DNA from: Pseudacidovorax sp. RU35E
GTDB taxonomy: Bacteria; Pseudomonadota; Gammaproteobacteria; Burkholderiales; Burkholderiaceae_C
Direction: 5' to 3'
Assembly: GCF_900156165.1 (NCBI RefSeq)
Contig: NZ_FTMY01000006.1
Span: forward strand, 248,001-312,000
DNA length: 64,000 nucleotides
The translations under genes and the position numbers were made by a program. Of the stretch, positions 51,640 through 60,448 are shown in pieces (position 1 is the first letter of the stretch; each line of letters begins with the position of its first letter). A model generated the notes under the pieces. The model ran no database searches. It had not been told where the DNA came from and saw only the letters and a program-made list of their open reading frames with translations.

Positions 51640-52557
51640 ATGAAGGCCCTCGACTCGCTGCGCATCTTCGTCACCACCCAACGCAAGGGCAGCCTCTCGG
51701 CCGCGGCCCGCAGCCTGAGCCTGTCGCCGGCCACCATCTCGCGGCGCATCAGCGCGCTGGAGGAGGAGCTGGGCGTGCAGCTGGTGGATCGCACCAGCCG
51801 CAACCTCAAGATGACCGAGGCCGGCCAGGCCTTCCTCTCGCGCGCCGAGGGCGTGCTGGAGGCCATGGCCGATGCCGAGCAGGCCGCGCGCAGCGCCCGC
51901 CAGCGGCCCGAAGGCCGGCTGCGGGTGCATTCGCGCACCCACATCGGCCTGCGCGTGGTGGCGCCGCTGCTGCCGCGCTTCGCCCAGCGCTATCCGGACA
52001 TCCAGGTGCAGATCGAGCTGTCGGAGCATCCGGTCAACCTGGTCGAGCACGACTTCGACGTGGACATCCGCACCGGCGAATCCAACGACTCGGGCTTCGT
52101 CATCAAGCGGCTGCTCTCCAGCGACGAGGTGCTGGTGGCCAGCCCGGCCTACCTCAAGACCAATTCGCGCATCAGGCACCCGAACGACCTGCCGCAGGCC
52201 CGGTGCCTCACCTACCGGCGCGAGCACGAGGCCACGAGCTGGAAGTACGTGGACGAACAGGGCGTGCAGCAGGAGCTGGCGATCCAGGGCGTGCTGAGCG
52301 CCAACAACGGCGAGATGCTGCGGCTGGCCGCGCTGGGCGGCATGGGCGTGGCGCTGCTGTCCGAGCCCACGGTGCGCAGCAACCTGCAGGACGGCACGCT
52401 GGTGCGCCTGCTGCCCGAGTACCGCTTCGCGGTGCGGGCTTTCTCCAACGGCATCTTCGCGGTGTTCCGCCAGAACCGCGCCCTGCCGCTGAAGGTGCGG
52501 GCCTTCGTGGACTTCGTGGCCGAGGCGCTGCAGGACGACGCGCCGGCCGATCTCTGA
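51640..52557 (+). CDS. LysR-family transcriptional regulator of the catabolic operon
   Basis: 305 residues. The N-terminal winged HTH is LSAAARSLSLSPATISRRIS, in a typical LysR arrangement with a linker helix. The effector domain starts near residue 90 (GRLRVHSRTHIGLRVVAPLL). The ATG at 51640 is the first residue of the conserved fold. It is divergent from the monooxygenase-led operon, the standard LTTR arrangement, so it probably controls that operon and itself. The coinducer is unknown. It converges with the next lysR gene with a 9-bp gap. Confidence 0.92.
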   Translation: MKALDSLRIFVTTQRKGSLSAAARSLSLSPATISRRISALEEELGVQLVDRTSRNLKMTEAGQAFLSRAEGVLEAMADAEQAARSARQRPEGRLRVHSRTHIGLRVVAPLLPRFAQRYPDIQVQIELSEHPVNLVEHDFDVDIRTGESNDSGFVIKRLLSSDEVLVASPAYLKTNSRIRHPNDLPQARCLTYRREHEATSWKYVDEQGVQQELAIQGVLSANNGEMLRLAALGGMGVALLSEPTVRSNLQDGTLVRLLPEYRFAVRAFSNGIFAVFRQNRALPLKVRAFVDFVAEALQDDAPADL

Positions 52558-52566
52558 GGCGGGTGC

Positions 52567-53487
52567 CTACGCGCCGGCGCTGCCGTTGAGCTGCAGCGCC
52601 AGGCTGTCGACGAAGGCGCGCACGCGCGCCGAGTGCTGGTGCCGCTGCGGATAGACCGCATAGATGTCGGCGTCGGGCGTGTCGAACTGCGGCAGCACCT
52701 GCACCAGCCGGCCGCTGTCCAGGTAGCGGCGGATGTCCCATTCGGCCCGCATCAGGATGCCGTGGCCCGCCAGCGCCCAGGCCACGGCGATCTCGCCGTC
52801 GTTGGTCGTGAGGTTGCCGCGGATCTTGACCGACTCGGCGGCCTTGCCCCGCGTGCGATGGCTGGCGAGCCGCCACACGCCATACGCCTCCTCGCCCTGC
52901 CGGATGCCGATGCAGTTGTGCCGCACCAGGTCGGCCGGATTGCGCGGGTGGCCGTGCCGGGCCAGGTAGGCCGGCGCCGCGCACAGCAGCCGCCGGTTGG
53001 CCGCCACATGCCGGGCGATCACGCGGGCCTCGGGCGGCGCGCCGAAGCGCACGCAGACGTCGTAGGCGTCGTCGGTCAGCGGCGGTGGATTGACAGACAG
53101 CTGCAGCTGCACCTCCACGTCGGGGTACTGGCGGACGAAGCGGGAGATGACGGGCGCCACATGGCTGCGGCCGAAGCCCAGCGTGGCATTGACCCGCAGC
53201 AGCCCCTGTGGCTGCGCCTGCGTGCCCGAGAGCAGCTCGTCCAGCGAATCGATCTCGGCCAGCACCCGGCGGGCGCCCGCCAGCAGCGTCTCGCCCTCGG
53301 GCGTGAGGCTCATGCGGCGGGTGGTGCGGTTGACCAGCGCGACCTGCAGGCGCGCCTCCATCTGGGCCAGGTGCTTGCTCACGGCGGGCGTGGTGATGCC
53401 GAGTTCCCGGGCCGCCGCGCTCAGGCTGCCCGAACGCGCCAGCGCCGAGAAGAAGCCGATGTCGCCCGGAAGAATCCTGCCGCTCAT
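52567..53487 (-). CDS. LysR-family transcriptional regulator next to the tartrate operon
   Basis: 306 residues. N-terminal HTH LSAAARELGITTPAVSKHLA, then the effector domain (GLLRVNATLGFGRSHVAPVI). The start at 53487 is close to the family N-terminus. It is divergent from ttuC with a 110-bp spacer, so control of the tartrate operon, with a sugar acid as likely coinducer, is inferred. The spacer contains CAGTGcctaCAGTG, a direct repeat that might be part of the operator, but no firm site is claimed. Confidence 0.92.
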   Translation of the reverse strand: MSGRILPGDIGFFSALARSGSLSAAARELGITTPAVSKHLAQMEARLQVALVNRTTRRMSLTPEGETLLAGARRVLAEIDSLDELLSGTQAQPQGLLRVNATLGFGRSHVAPVISRFVRQYPDVEVQLQLSVNPPPLTDDAYDVCVRFGAPPEARVIARHVAANRRLLCAAPAYLARHGHPRNPADLVRHNCIGIRQGEEAYGVWRLASHRTRGKAAESVKIRGNLTTNDGEIAVAWALAGHGILMRAEWDIRRYLDSGRLVQVLPQFDTPDADIYAVYPQRHQHSARVRAFVDSLALQLNGSAGA

Positions 53488-53597
53488 GCCACCATCCTTG
53501 ACCCCAGGTTAAAAGCGGGTTGACTGTAGCGGCGTTCGCCGAGGCGTGCAGTGCCTACAGTGACCCCATCGCAATCCATCACTGCAGCGGAGACAGC

Positions 53598-54686
53598 ATG
53601 AAGGTCTACAAGATCGCAACCATTCCCGGAGACGGCATCGGCAAGGAGGTCGTGCCCGCGGGGCGGCAGGTGCTGGAGGCGCTGGCCGAGGGCAGCGCGG
53701 CCTTCCGCTTCGAGTTCGAGGACTTCGGCTGGGGCGGCGACTACTTCCGCGAGCACGGCGTGATGATGCCGGAGGACGGCCTGTCGGCGCTGCGCGGCAA
53801 GGACGCCATCCTCTTCGGTTCGGCCGGCGATCCGCACATCCCCGACCATGTGACGCTCTGGGGCCTGCGCCTGAAGATCTGCCAGGGCTTCGACCAGTAC
53901 GCCAACGTGCGTCCCACGCGCATCCTGCCGGGCATCGACGCGCCGCTCAAGCGCTGCGGGCCGCAGGACCTGAACTGGGTCATCGTGCGCGAGAACTCCG
54001 AGGGCGAGTACTCGGGCGTGGGCGGCCGCGTGCACCAGGGGCATCCCATCGAGGCGGCCACCGACGTGTCCATCATGACCCGCGTGGGCGTGGAGCGCAT
54101 CCTGCGCTTCGCCTTCCGCCTGGCCCAGTCGCGGCCGCGCAAGCTGCTGACGGTGGTCACCAAGAGCAACGCGCAGCGCCATGCCATGGTGATGTGGGAC
54201 CAGATCGCCGCGGAGGTGGCGGACGAGTTTCCAGACGTCACCTGGGACAAGGAACTGGTGGACGCCATGACGGCGCGCATGGTCAACAAGCCGGCCACGC
54301 TCGACACCATCGTCGCCACGAACCTGCATGCCGACATCCTGAGCGACCTGGCCGCCGCGCTGGCCGGCAGCCTGGGCATCGCGCCCACCGGCAACATCGA
54401 CCCGGAGCGCCGCTATCCCTCGATGTTCGAGCCCATCCACGGCTCGGCCTTCGACATCATGGGCCAGGGGCTGGCCAACCCGGTGGGCACCTTCTGGTCG
54501 GTGGTGATGCTGCTGGAGCACCTCGGCGAGCACGAGGCCGCCGCCCGCGTCATGCAGGCCGTCGAGCAGGTCACGGCGGACGTGCGCCTGCACACCCGCG
54601 ACCTGGGCGGCAGCGCCACCACGGCCCAGGTGACGGAGGCCGTCTGCCGCCAGCTGGCCGGCTCGCCTGCGCGCATGGCGGCCTGA
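53598..54686 (+). CDS. ttuC: Tartrate dehydrogenase/decarboxylase TtuC
   Basis: A 362-residue isocitrate/isopropylmalate-dehydrogenase-family enzyme. ATIPGDGIGKEVVPAGRQVL at the N-terminus, SAGDPHIPDHVTLWGLRLKI, WVIVRENSEGEYSGVGGR and ATNLHADILSDLAAAL match tartrate dehydrogenase. It oxidises tartrate (and malate analogues) with NAD and Mn2+. The ATG at 53598 is used rather than the longer frame, because the enzyme fold starts at MKVYKIATIPGDG. It is followed by ttuD (glycerate kinase) and ttuE (pyruvate kinase), the Agrobacterium vitis-type route from tartrate to pyruvate. Confidence 0.94.
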   Translation: MKVYKIATIPGDGIGKEVVPAGRQVLEALAEGSAAFRFEFEDFGWGGDYFREHGVMMPEDGLSALRGKDAILFGSAGDPHIPDHVTLWGLRLKICQGFDQYANVRPTRILPGIDAPLKRCGPQDLNWVIVRENSEGEYSGVGGRVHQGHPIEAATDVSIMTRVGVERILRFAFRLAQSRPRKLLTVVTKSNAQRHAMVMWDQIAAEVADEFPDVTWDKELVDAMTARMVNKPATLDTIVATNLHADILSDLAAALAGSLGIAPTGNIDPERRYPSMFEPIHGSAFDIMGQGLANPVGTFWSVVMLLEHLGEHEAAARVMQAVEQVTADVRLHTRDLGGSATTAQVTEAVCRQLAGSPARMAA

Positions 54687-54736
54687 TGAGCCCACCGTCC
54701 GCGGCCCTGCGCTGCGCGCGGCGCCGCGGCGCCTGA

Positions 54737-54776
54737 GGCCCGCCTCCTGCGCTGCCACACGGCAGCGCGGCGGGCC
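54737..54776 (+). promoter_or_regulatory. Strong hairpin between ttuC and ttuD
   Basis: GCGCTGCC-acac-GGCAGCGC (perfect 8 bp) stacks on GGCCCGCC/GGCGGGCC with a 4-nt bulge (tcct) on the 5' arm. No T-run follows, so it is not a canonical terminator. In an operon this could protect or process mRNA between the cistrons. It fills the 118-bp ttuC-ttuD gap. Confidence 0.5.
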
Positions 54777-54804
54777 CTCCCCTTCACTTCGCCAAGGAAT
54801 TGCC

Positions 54805-56124
54805 ATGCAGTTTGCGCTGCAGGATCCGCTGCGCCTGCTGCGCGGCATGTTCGACGCCGCCGTCGCCGCCGCCCAGCCGGCGCTGTGCCTGCCGGCGCTG
54901 CTGCCGTCGCCGCCCGCCGGCAGGACCGTGGTGATCGGCTTCGGCAAGGCCGCGGCGGCCATGGCGCAGGTGGTCGACGACCGCTGGGCCGGCGAGCTCT
55001 CGGGCGTGGTCGTCACGCGCTACGGCCATGGCGCCCCCTGCGGCCGCATCCGCGTGATGGAGGCGGCTCATCCCGTGCCGGACGACGCCGGCCTGGCCGC
55101 CAGCGCGGCCCTGCTGGCGGCCGTGCGGGGCCTGGGGCCTGAGGACCTGGTGCTGTGCCTGGTCTCCGGCGGCGGCTCCGCCCTGCTGCCCTGGCCGCTG
55201 CCGGGGCTGACCCTGGCCCACGAACAGGCCATCGCCCGCCAGCTGCTGGCCAGCGGCGCATCCATCGCCGAGATGAACTGCGTGCGGCGGCACCTGTCCG
55301 GCATCAAGGGCGGCCGCCTGGCGCTGGCCTGCCGGCCCGCGCGGGTGGTCAACCTGCTGCTGTCGGACGTGCCGGGCGACGACCCGGCGGACATCGCGTC
55401 CGGCCCCACGGTGCCCGATCCAAGCGACTGTGCGCAGGCACTGGAGATCCTCCACCGGCGCCGCATCGCCGTGCCCGAGGCCGCCATGGCGCTGCTGCGC
55501 ACCGGCGAGGCCGAGACACCGAAGCCGCACGATCCCCGCCTGCCCCTCATCGAGAACCGCATGGCGGTCACGCCGCAGCGGGCGCTCGAAGCCGCGGCGC
55601 AGGTGGCCGAGCGCGCGGGCATCGCCGTGCACATCCTCGGCGATGCCATCGAGGGCGAGTCGCGCGACGTGGCCAAGGTCATGGCCGGCATGGCGCTGCA
55701 GGTGGCACGCCGCAACCAGCCTTTCGTGGCTCCCTGCGTGCTGCTCTCGGGCGGTGAGACCACGGTGAGCCTGCGCGGCCACGGGCGGGGCGGGCGCAAC
55801 GTGGAGTTCCTGCTCGCGCTGGCCCTGGCGCTGCAGGGGCATCCGCGCATCCATGCGCTGGCGGCCGACACCGACGGCGTGGATGGCATCGAGGAGACCG
55901 CCGGCGCCGTGATCGGCCCGCAGACGCTGGCCCGCGCCCATGCGGCCGGCCTGCGCCCGCGCGAGCGGCTCGACGACAACGACGCCCACGCCTTCTTCGA
56001 GGCGCTGGGCGATGCCGTGGTCACGGGCCCGACCCGCACCAACGTGAATGACTTCCGGGCCGTGCTGGTGCTGCCCCCGCACGGCGAGTCCAACGACGCG
56101 GCCCGTCCGCACGCCCGCCCATGA
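54805..56124 (+). CDS. ttuD: Glycerate 2-kinase (TtuD, MOFRL family)
   Basis: A 439-residue enzyme with the GckA/TtuD fold. Recognised by RTVVIGFGKAAAAMAQVV, VLCLVSGGGSALLPWPLP, MNCVRRHLSGIKGGRLALAC, LLLSDVPGDDPADIASGPTV and C-terminal MOFRL region LLSGGETTVSLRGHGRGGRN and NDAHAFFEALGDAVVTGPT. It phosphorylates D-glycerate, probably at position 2, giving 2-phosphoglycerate. Family members occur in tartrate and glyoxylate pathways. Start ATG at 54805; overlaps ttuE by 4 bp (ATGA). Confidence 0.95.
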   Translation: MQFALQDPLRLLRGMFDAAVAAAQPALCLPALLPSPPAGRTVVIGFGKAAAAMAQVVDDRWAGELSGVVVTRYGHGAPCGRIRVMEAAHPVPDDAGLAASAALLAAVRGLGPEDLVLCLVSGGGSALLPWPLPGLTLAHEQAIARQLLASGASIAEMNCVRRHLSGIKGGRLALACRPARVVNLLLSDVPGDDPADIASGPTVPDPSDCAQALEILHRRRIAVPEAAMALLRTGEAETPKPHDPRLPLIENRMAVTPQRALEAAAQVAERAGIAVHILGDAIEGESRDVAKVMAGMALQVARRNQPFVAPCVLLSGGETTVSLRGHGRGGRNVEFLLALALALQGHPRIHALAADTDGVDGIEETAGAVIGPQTLARAHAAGLRPRERLDDNDAHAFFEALGDAVVTGPTRTNVNDFRAVLVLPPHGESNDAARPHARP

Positions 56125-57536
56125 GACGACACCGACAGGCCAAGATCGTGGCCACGCTGGGCCCCGCCAGCGACCATCCCGAGCGCATCCGCGCGCTCTT
56201 CGACGCAGGTGCGGATGTGTTCCGCCTGAACTTCAGCCATGGCACCGCGCAGGACCACCAGCGGCGCTTGGCGGCCATCCGCGAGATCGAGCGCCAGACC
56301 GGGCGCCCCATCGGCGTGCTGATGGACCTGCAGGGCCCCAAGCTGCGCATCGGTACCTTCGCTGCCGGCCCGGTGACGCTGGCCGACGGCGCGCGCTTCG
56401 ACCTGATGCTGGACGCCGACACGGCGGGCGATGCCACGCAGGTCGCCCTGCCCCATCCGGAGATCTTCGAGGCGCTCGGTGCCGGCACCGAACTGCTGCT
56501 CGACGACGGGCGCATCCGGCTGCGCGTGGAAGCCTGCGGGCCGGGCTTCGCACACACGCGGGTCGTGACGGGCGGGCGCCTGTCCGACCGCAAGGGCGTG
56601 AACGTGCCCGGGGTGGTGCTGCCGCTGTCCGCACTCACGGCCAAGGACCGCGCCGACCTCGCCGTCGGGCTGCAGCTGGGCGTGGACTGGGTCGCCCTGT
56701 CCTTCGTGCAACGGCCCGAGGACATCGTGGAACTGCGCGCCCTGGTGGGCGGACAGGCCGGCATCGTGGCCAAGCTGGAGAAGCCCGCAGCCATCGCCAG
56801 CCTGGAGGCCATCGTGGCCGAGGCCGATGCCGTGATGGTGGCGCGTGGCGACCTCGGCGTGGAACTGCCGGCCGAACAGGTGCCCGCCCTGCAGAAGCGC
56901 ATCGTGCGGGCCTGCCGCGACGCCGGCAAGCCGGTGATCGTGGCCACGCAGATGCTCGAATCGATGGTGGCCGCCCCCGTGCCCACGCGCGCCGAGGCGT
57001 CGGACGTGGCCACCGCCATCTACGAAGGCGCCGATGCGGTGATGCTGTCGGCCGAATCGGCCAGCGGCAACCATCCGGTCGAGGCCGTGCGCATGATGGA
57101 CCGCATCGTCCACCACACCGAACGCGATGCTGCGTACCGGCCGGGCATCGACGCCTCGCGCGCCCTGCCCCAGGCCCGCGTGGCCGATGCGATCGGCGCG
57201 GCCCTGCGCGACGTGGCCGGCCTGCTGCGGGCGGCGGCGGCCGTCGCCTATACCAGCTCCGGCCACTCGGCACTGCGCATGGCGCGCGAACGGCCCGACG
57301 CACCCATCATCGGCATGACGCCCCGCACCGCCACCGCACGCCGGCTGGCCCTGGCCTGGGGTGTCCATGCCGTGCTCTGCCATGAAGTGCAGAGCGTGTC
57401 GGAGATGACCGAGGTGGCGGTGGACACCGCGCTGCGCGGCGGCTTCGGCACGACAGGCCAGTTCCTCGTGATCGCGGCGGGCATGCCCTTCGCCACGCCG
57501 GGCACCACCAACCTGCTGCGAGTGGCACCGCTGTGA
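56121..57536 (+). CDS. ttuE: Pyruvate kinase (TtuE type)
   Basis: A 471-residue pyruvate kinase. TLGPASDHPERIRALFDAGA, RLNFSHGTAQDHQRRL, IGVLMDLQGPKLRIG, active-site AIVAEADAVMVARGDLGVE and VIVATQMLESMV are all present. It converts phosphoenolpyruvate and ADP to pyruvate and ATP; in this operon it ends the tartrate-glycerate route (A. vitis ttuE product). Starts within the ttuD stop (ATGA). No terminator was recognised in the following 103 bp. Confidence 0.95.
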   Translation: MRRHRQAKIVATLGPASDHPERIRALFDAGADVFRLNFSHGTAQDHQRRLAAIREIERQTGRPIGVLMDLQGPKLRIGTFAAGPVTLADGARFDLMLDADTAGDATQVALPHPEIFEALGAGTELLLDDGRIRLRVEACGPGFAHTRVVTGGRLSDRKGVNVPGVVLPLSALTAKDRADLAVGLQLGVDWVALSFVQRPEDIVELRALVGGQAGIVAKLEKPAAIASLEAIVAEADAVMVARGDLGVELPAEQVPALQKRIVRACRDAGKPVIVATQMLESMVAAPVPTRAEASDVATAIYEGADAVMLSAESASGNHPVEAVRMMDRIVHHTERDAAYRPGIDASRALPQARVADAIGAALRDVAGLLRAAAAVAYTSSGHSALRMARERPDAPIIGMTPRTATARRLALAWGVHAVLCHEVQSVSEMTEVAVDTALRGGFGTTGQFLVIAAGMPFATPGTTNLLRVAPL

Positions 57537-57639
57537 GCGCGCCACTGTTGAACAGCGGTTAAGAAAGCCTTCACTGCACAGGCATGTCGTGATGGGACGG
57601 CCTGCCTACCCTTGAGTCCACAACCGAAACGGAGACAAC

Positions 57640-58614
57640 ATGAGCAAGAGCCGCATCCTTTGCAAGGCGGGAATCGCCACGGCCCTGACCCTGGCCGCAA
57701 CGCTGGCCGGTGCACAGAACTGGCCTTCACGGCCCATCAGCCTGATCGTGCCCTTCCCACCCGGCGGCAGCTCGGACGTGCTGGCACGCTCGCTCACCGA
57801 CAAGCTGTCGCAGACCCTGGGGCAGCCTGTGCTGGTCGAAAGCCGGCCCGGCGCGGGGGCCACGGTGGGCGCCGACTTCGTGGCCAAGGCCAAGCCCGAC
57901 GGCTACACGCTGCTGATGGGGGCCGTTCACCACACCATCGCGACGAGCGTCTACCGCAAGCTTCCCTACGACTTCGAGAAGAGCTTCGAGCCCGTGACCA
58001 CCATCGCGTTGGTGCCCAACGTGCTGGTCGTCAACGCCAAGAACAGCGCCACCGACGTGAAGGCCCTGGTGGCCCAGGCCAAGGCTGCTCCGGGCCGCCT
58101 GTCCTATGGCTCCAACGGCAATGGCACCGTGCAGCATCTGATCGGCACGCAGTTCGCGAGCCAGACCGGCGTCGAGCTGCTGCATGTGCCGTACAAGGGC
58201 AGCGCGCCGCTGACCACCGACCTGCTGGGCGGCCAGGTCGACATGTCCTTCGACACCATCACGCCGGTCATCCAGCACATCCGTGCCGGCAAGCTGCGGC
58301 CCCTGGCCGTGACCACCGCGAAGCGCTCCAGCGCGCTGCCCGACGTGCCCACGCTGGCGGAGTCCGGCCTGAAGGACTTCGACCAGGGCACCTGGTTCGG
58401 CGTGCTGGCACCCAAGGGCACGCCACGCGACATCGTGGTCAGGCTCAACGCCGAGATGGGGAAGATCATCCAGTCGCCCGACTTCCGCAAGCGCATGGAA
58501 GAGATCGGCGCCGAGCCCGTGGGCAACACGCCCGAGCAGATGGCCGCGCAGATCCGCGGCGACACCGCCAAGTACGCGCAGCTCGTCAAGGACGCCAAGG
58601 TGTCCGTCGACTGA
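57640..58614 (+). CDS. Bug/TctC-type substrate-binding protein
   Basis: 324 residues, Sec signal peptide (ILCKAGIATALTLAATLA, cleavage near GAQ-NW). RPISLIVPFPPGGSSDVLAR, HVPYKGSAPLTTDLLGGQVD and SFDTITPVIQHIRAGKLRPL are family marks. It would bind a carboxylate and possibly feed the tartrate pathway, as it follows ttuE by 103 bp with the same orientation. It is not certain to be in the same transcript. GGAGA lies before the ATG. Confidence 0.93.
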   Translation: MSKSRILCKAGIATALTLAATLAGAQNWPSRPISLIVPFPPGGSSDVLARSLTDKLSQTLGQPVLVESRPGAGATVGADFVAKAKPDGYTLLMGAVHHTIATSVYRKLPYDFEKSFEPVTTIALVPNVLVVNAKNSATDVKALVAQAKAAPGRLSYGSNGNGTVQHLIGTQFASQTGVELLHVPYKGSAPLTTDLLGGQVDMSFDTITPVIQHIRAGKLRPLAVTTAKRSSALPDVPTLAESGLKDFDQGTWFGVLAPKGTPRDIVVRLNAEMGKIIQSPDFRKRMEEIGAEPVGNTPEQMAAQIRGDTAKYAQLVKDAKVSVD

Positions 58615-58648
58615 GTGCCAGAGGCCGCCAGCGCCGGCCTCCCGCGGA

Positions 58649-58673
58649 ACCTGCGGCACCTGCGGCACCTGCG
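58649..58673. repeat. Short 9-bp tandem repeat
   Basis: ACCTGCGGC twice plus ACCTGCG, in the gap between the Bug gene and the lipoprotein gene. Probably simple-sequence drift; no function visible. Confidence 0.5.
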
Positions 58674-58759
58674 TGCCGCCCTTCACCTTGCACCCGCCGT
58701 TCGCCGACCCACGCGGCGAGGACGGCCTGCGTGCGCCCCCAGCACCAAGAGGAGACATC

Positions 58760-60328
58760 ATGGACAAAAACAGCACGAAGAGAACCGTGCGCGGCGCGGC
58801 CGTCGCCGCACTCGTCGGCGGACTGGCCATCGCGGCCTGCGGCGGTGGCGGTGGCGACAGCGGCTTCAACCCCGCACTGCTGGCACTGGGCGCCACGCCT
58901 GCCCCGGCGCCAGCCCCCGCCCCCGCCCCCGCACCGGCGGCGCCCCCTGCCGAACCCGGCCTGCCCGCCGTGCAGCAGACCGAGTTCGAACGGCATATGG
59001 AGGCCTCGCGCCTGAACACGGGCGGCGATCCGCAGATGGCCTATCCGTGGCGCGCCTTCTACTGCAACCTGTCCGACGACAACAACGCCATCGTGCTCGC
59101 CGAACGCGCCAAGAACAGCATCCGGGTGCCGTTGACGCAGCTCTTCGACGACGTCTGGTACATCGGCACCGAGTATGTCGGCCAGTACATCCTGCGCGAC
59201 GCCAACGGCTTTGTCATGATCGACGCGGGCAACAACGCCCAGGAGATGCGTGACTACGACCTGCCGGCGCTGCGCCAGCTCGGCCTGTCGCCCACCCTGC
59301 CACTTCATGGCGTGCTGGTCACCCACGGGCATTTCGATCACGACGGCGGCGCCCTGGAGCTGAAGACCGCCACTGGCGCACCGATCTACCTCGGCTCAGC
59401 CGACGCGATCAACAAGGCGTACGACCCGGTCAAGCTGGACTCGATGGTGCAGGACCCCTACGACATCGTGGTGGGCGGCCGCACGGTCACGGTGCTGTCC
59501 ACCCCGGGGCACACGGCGGGCACCACCGGCTTCGTGGTGCGCGCCAAGGACGGTGGCAAGGACGTGAAGCTCTTCGTCTCGGGCGGCTCGTCGCTGGTGA
59601 CCGACAACGTGGCCCTGATCCAGGCGTACCTGCACTCGATGGAGCGCACCTATGCGCTCATCAAGACGCTGAAGGTCGACACGGCCTCCAATCCCCACAT
59701 CTACTGGGACGGCTCTCGCGCGCTGATCTACAAGATCCGCGAGCAGGGCCTGAAGTCGCCCAGCCAGTTCGTGATCGGCAACGAGAAGCTGCTGCGGGCC
59801 ATGGCCATCGGTTACTCCTGCACCGCTGCCTGGCTCGCCAAGAAGTCCCCTGAAGCGGCCGTGCCCGTGTGGCGCGTGAGCGCGCTCGACTTCATCGCCG
59901 GCAGCCCGAGTCCCAATCGCATTGCGGCCCGCCTCGTCAACGGCTGGGGGCCGGTGGCCGGAAAAACGGTGAGCTTCGCCACGGCCAGTGGCGAGGCCGT
60001 CTGCCAAGCCACCACCGATGCCAAAGGCCTCGCAAGCTGCGCCACGCCCACACCCGCGCTGGCTGTGGGGACCGACCAGCTGGTCGCGCGCTTCGCAGGC
60101 ACGAGCACGCAGCAGACGGTCGATCTGGGCAGCGAAGCCACGGCATCCTTCGAGGATCTCAAGTCTTCACTGTGTCGCGACCTGGGCCAGGCCAGGCAGG
60201 CGAGCGGATCGCGTGTGGGCGACAGCACCTACAAGGCACGACTGGACGCCGATGGCGATGGTGTGATCGGCGTGGGCGACGTTCAGCAGATGACGGCGCT
60301 GCTGCCAAATGGGAGCGCCTGCCCGTGA
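58760..60328 (+). CDS. Secreted lipoprotein with metallo-beta-lactamase fold and C-terminal EF-hand-like motif
   Basis: 522 residues. A lipobox ends at Cys (VGGLAIAACGGGGG), followed by an APAPAP tract; the protein would be anchored in the envelope. The MBL core has T-H-G-H-F-D-H at residues 188-194 and STPGHTAGTTG (His251), so a dinuclear metal site is likely. After residue 380 comes an Ig-like/Big-type segment, then DADGDGVIGVGD (from Asp496), a complete Ca-binding loop like dockerin. Substrate unknown. The ATG at 58760 follows GAGGAG. It is 121 bp before the tannase gene and shares its leader type. Confidence 0.88.
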   Translation: MDKNSTKRTVRGAAVAALVGGLAIAACGGGGGDSGFNPALLALGATPAPAPAPAPAPAPAAPPAEPGLPAVQQTEFERHMEASRLNTGGDPQMAYPWRAFYCNLSDDNNAIVLAERAKNSIRVPLTQLFDDVWYIGTEYVGQYILRDANGFVMIDAGNNAQEMRDYDLPALRQLGLSPTLPLHGVLVTHGHFDHDGGALELKTATGAPIYLGSADAINKAYDPVKLDSMVQDPYDIVVGGRTVTVLSTPGHTAGTTGFVVRAKDGGKDVKLFVSGGSSLVTDNVALIQAYLHSMERTYALIKTLKVDTASNPHIYWDGSRALIYKIREQGLKSPSQFVIGNEKLLRAMAIGYSCTAAWLAKKSPEAAVPVWRVSALDFIAGSPSPNRIAARLVNGWGPVAGKTVSFATASGEAVCQATTDAKGLASCATPTPALAVGTDQLVARFAGTSTQQTVDLGSEATASFEDLKSSLCRDLGQARQASGSRVGDSTYKARLDADGDGVIGVGDVQQMTALLPNGSACP

Positions 60329-60448
60329 TTCGGAAATGGGCACAGATGCTCATAAAGACAACTCCCGCTAGGGTTTTCACGTGATTCATCGCTGCCTCAT
60401 CAGTTCTACATTGGTTATGCAACTGAACTATTTTGAGGAGAGACAGAT

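Noticed and set aside
55068-57545. 825-residue minus-strand open frame over ttuD and ttuE
   Set aside because: A shadow of two recognised enzymes in the other direction.
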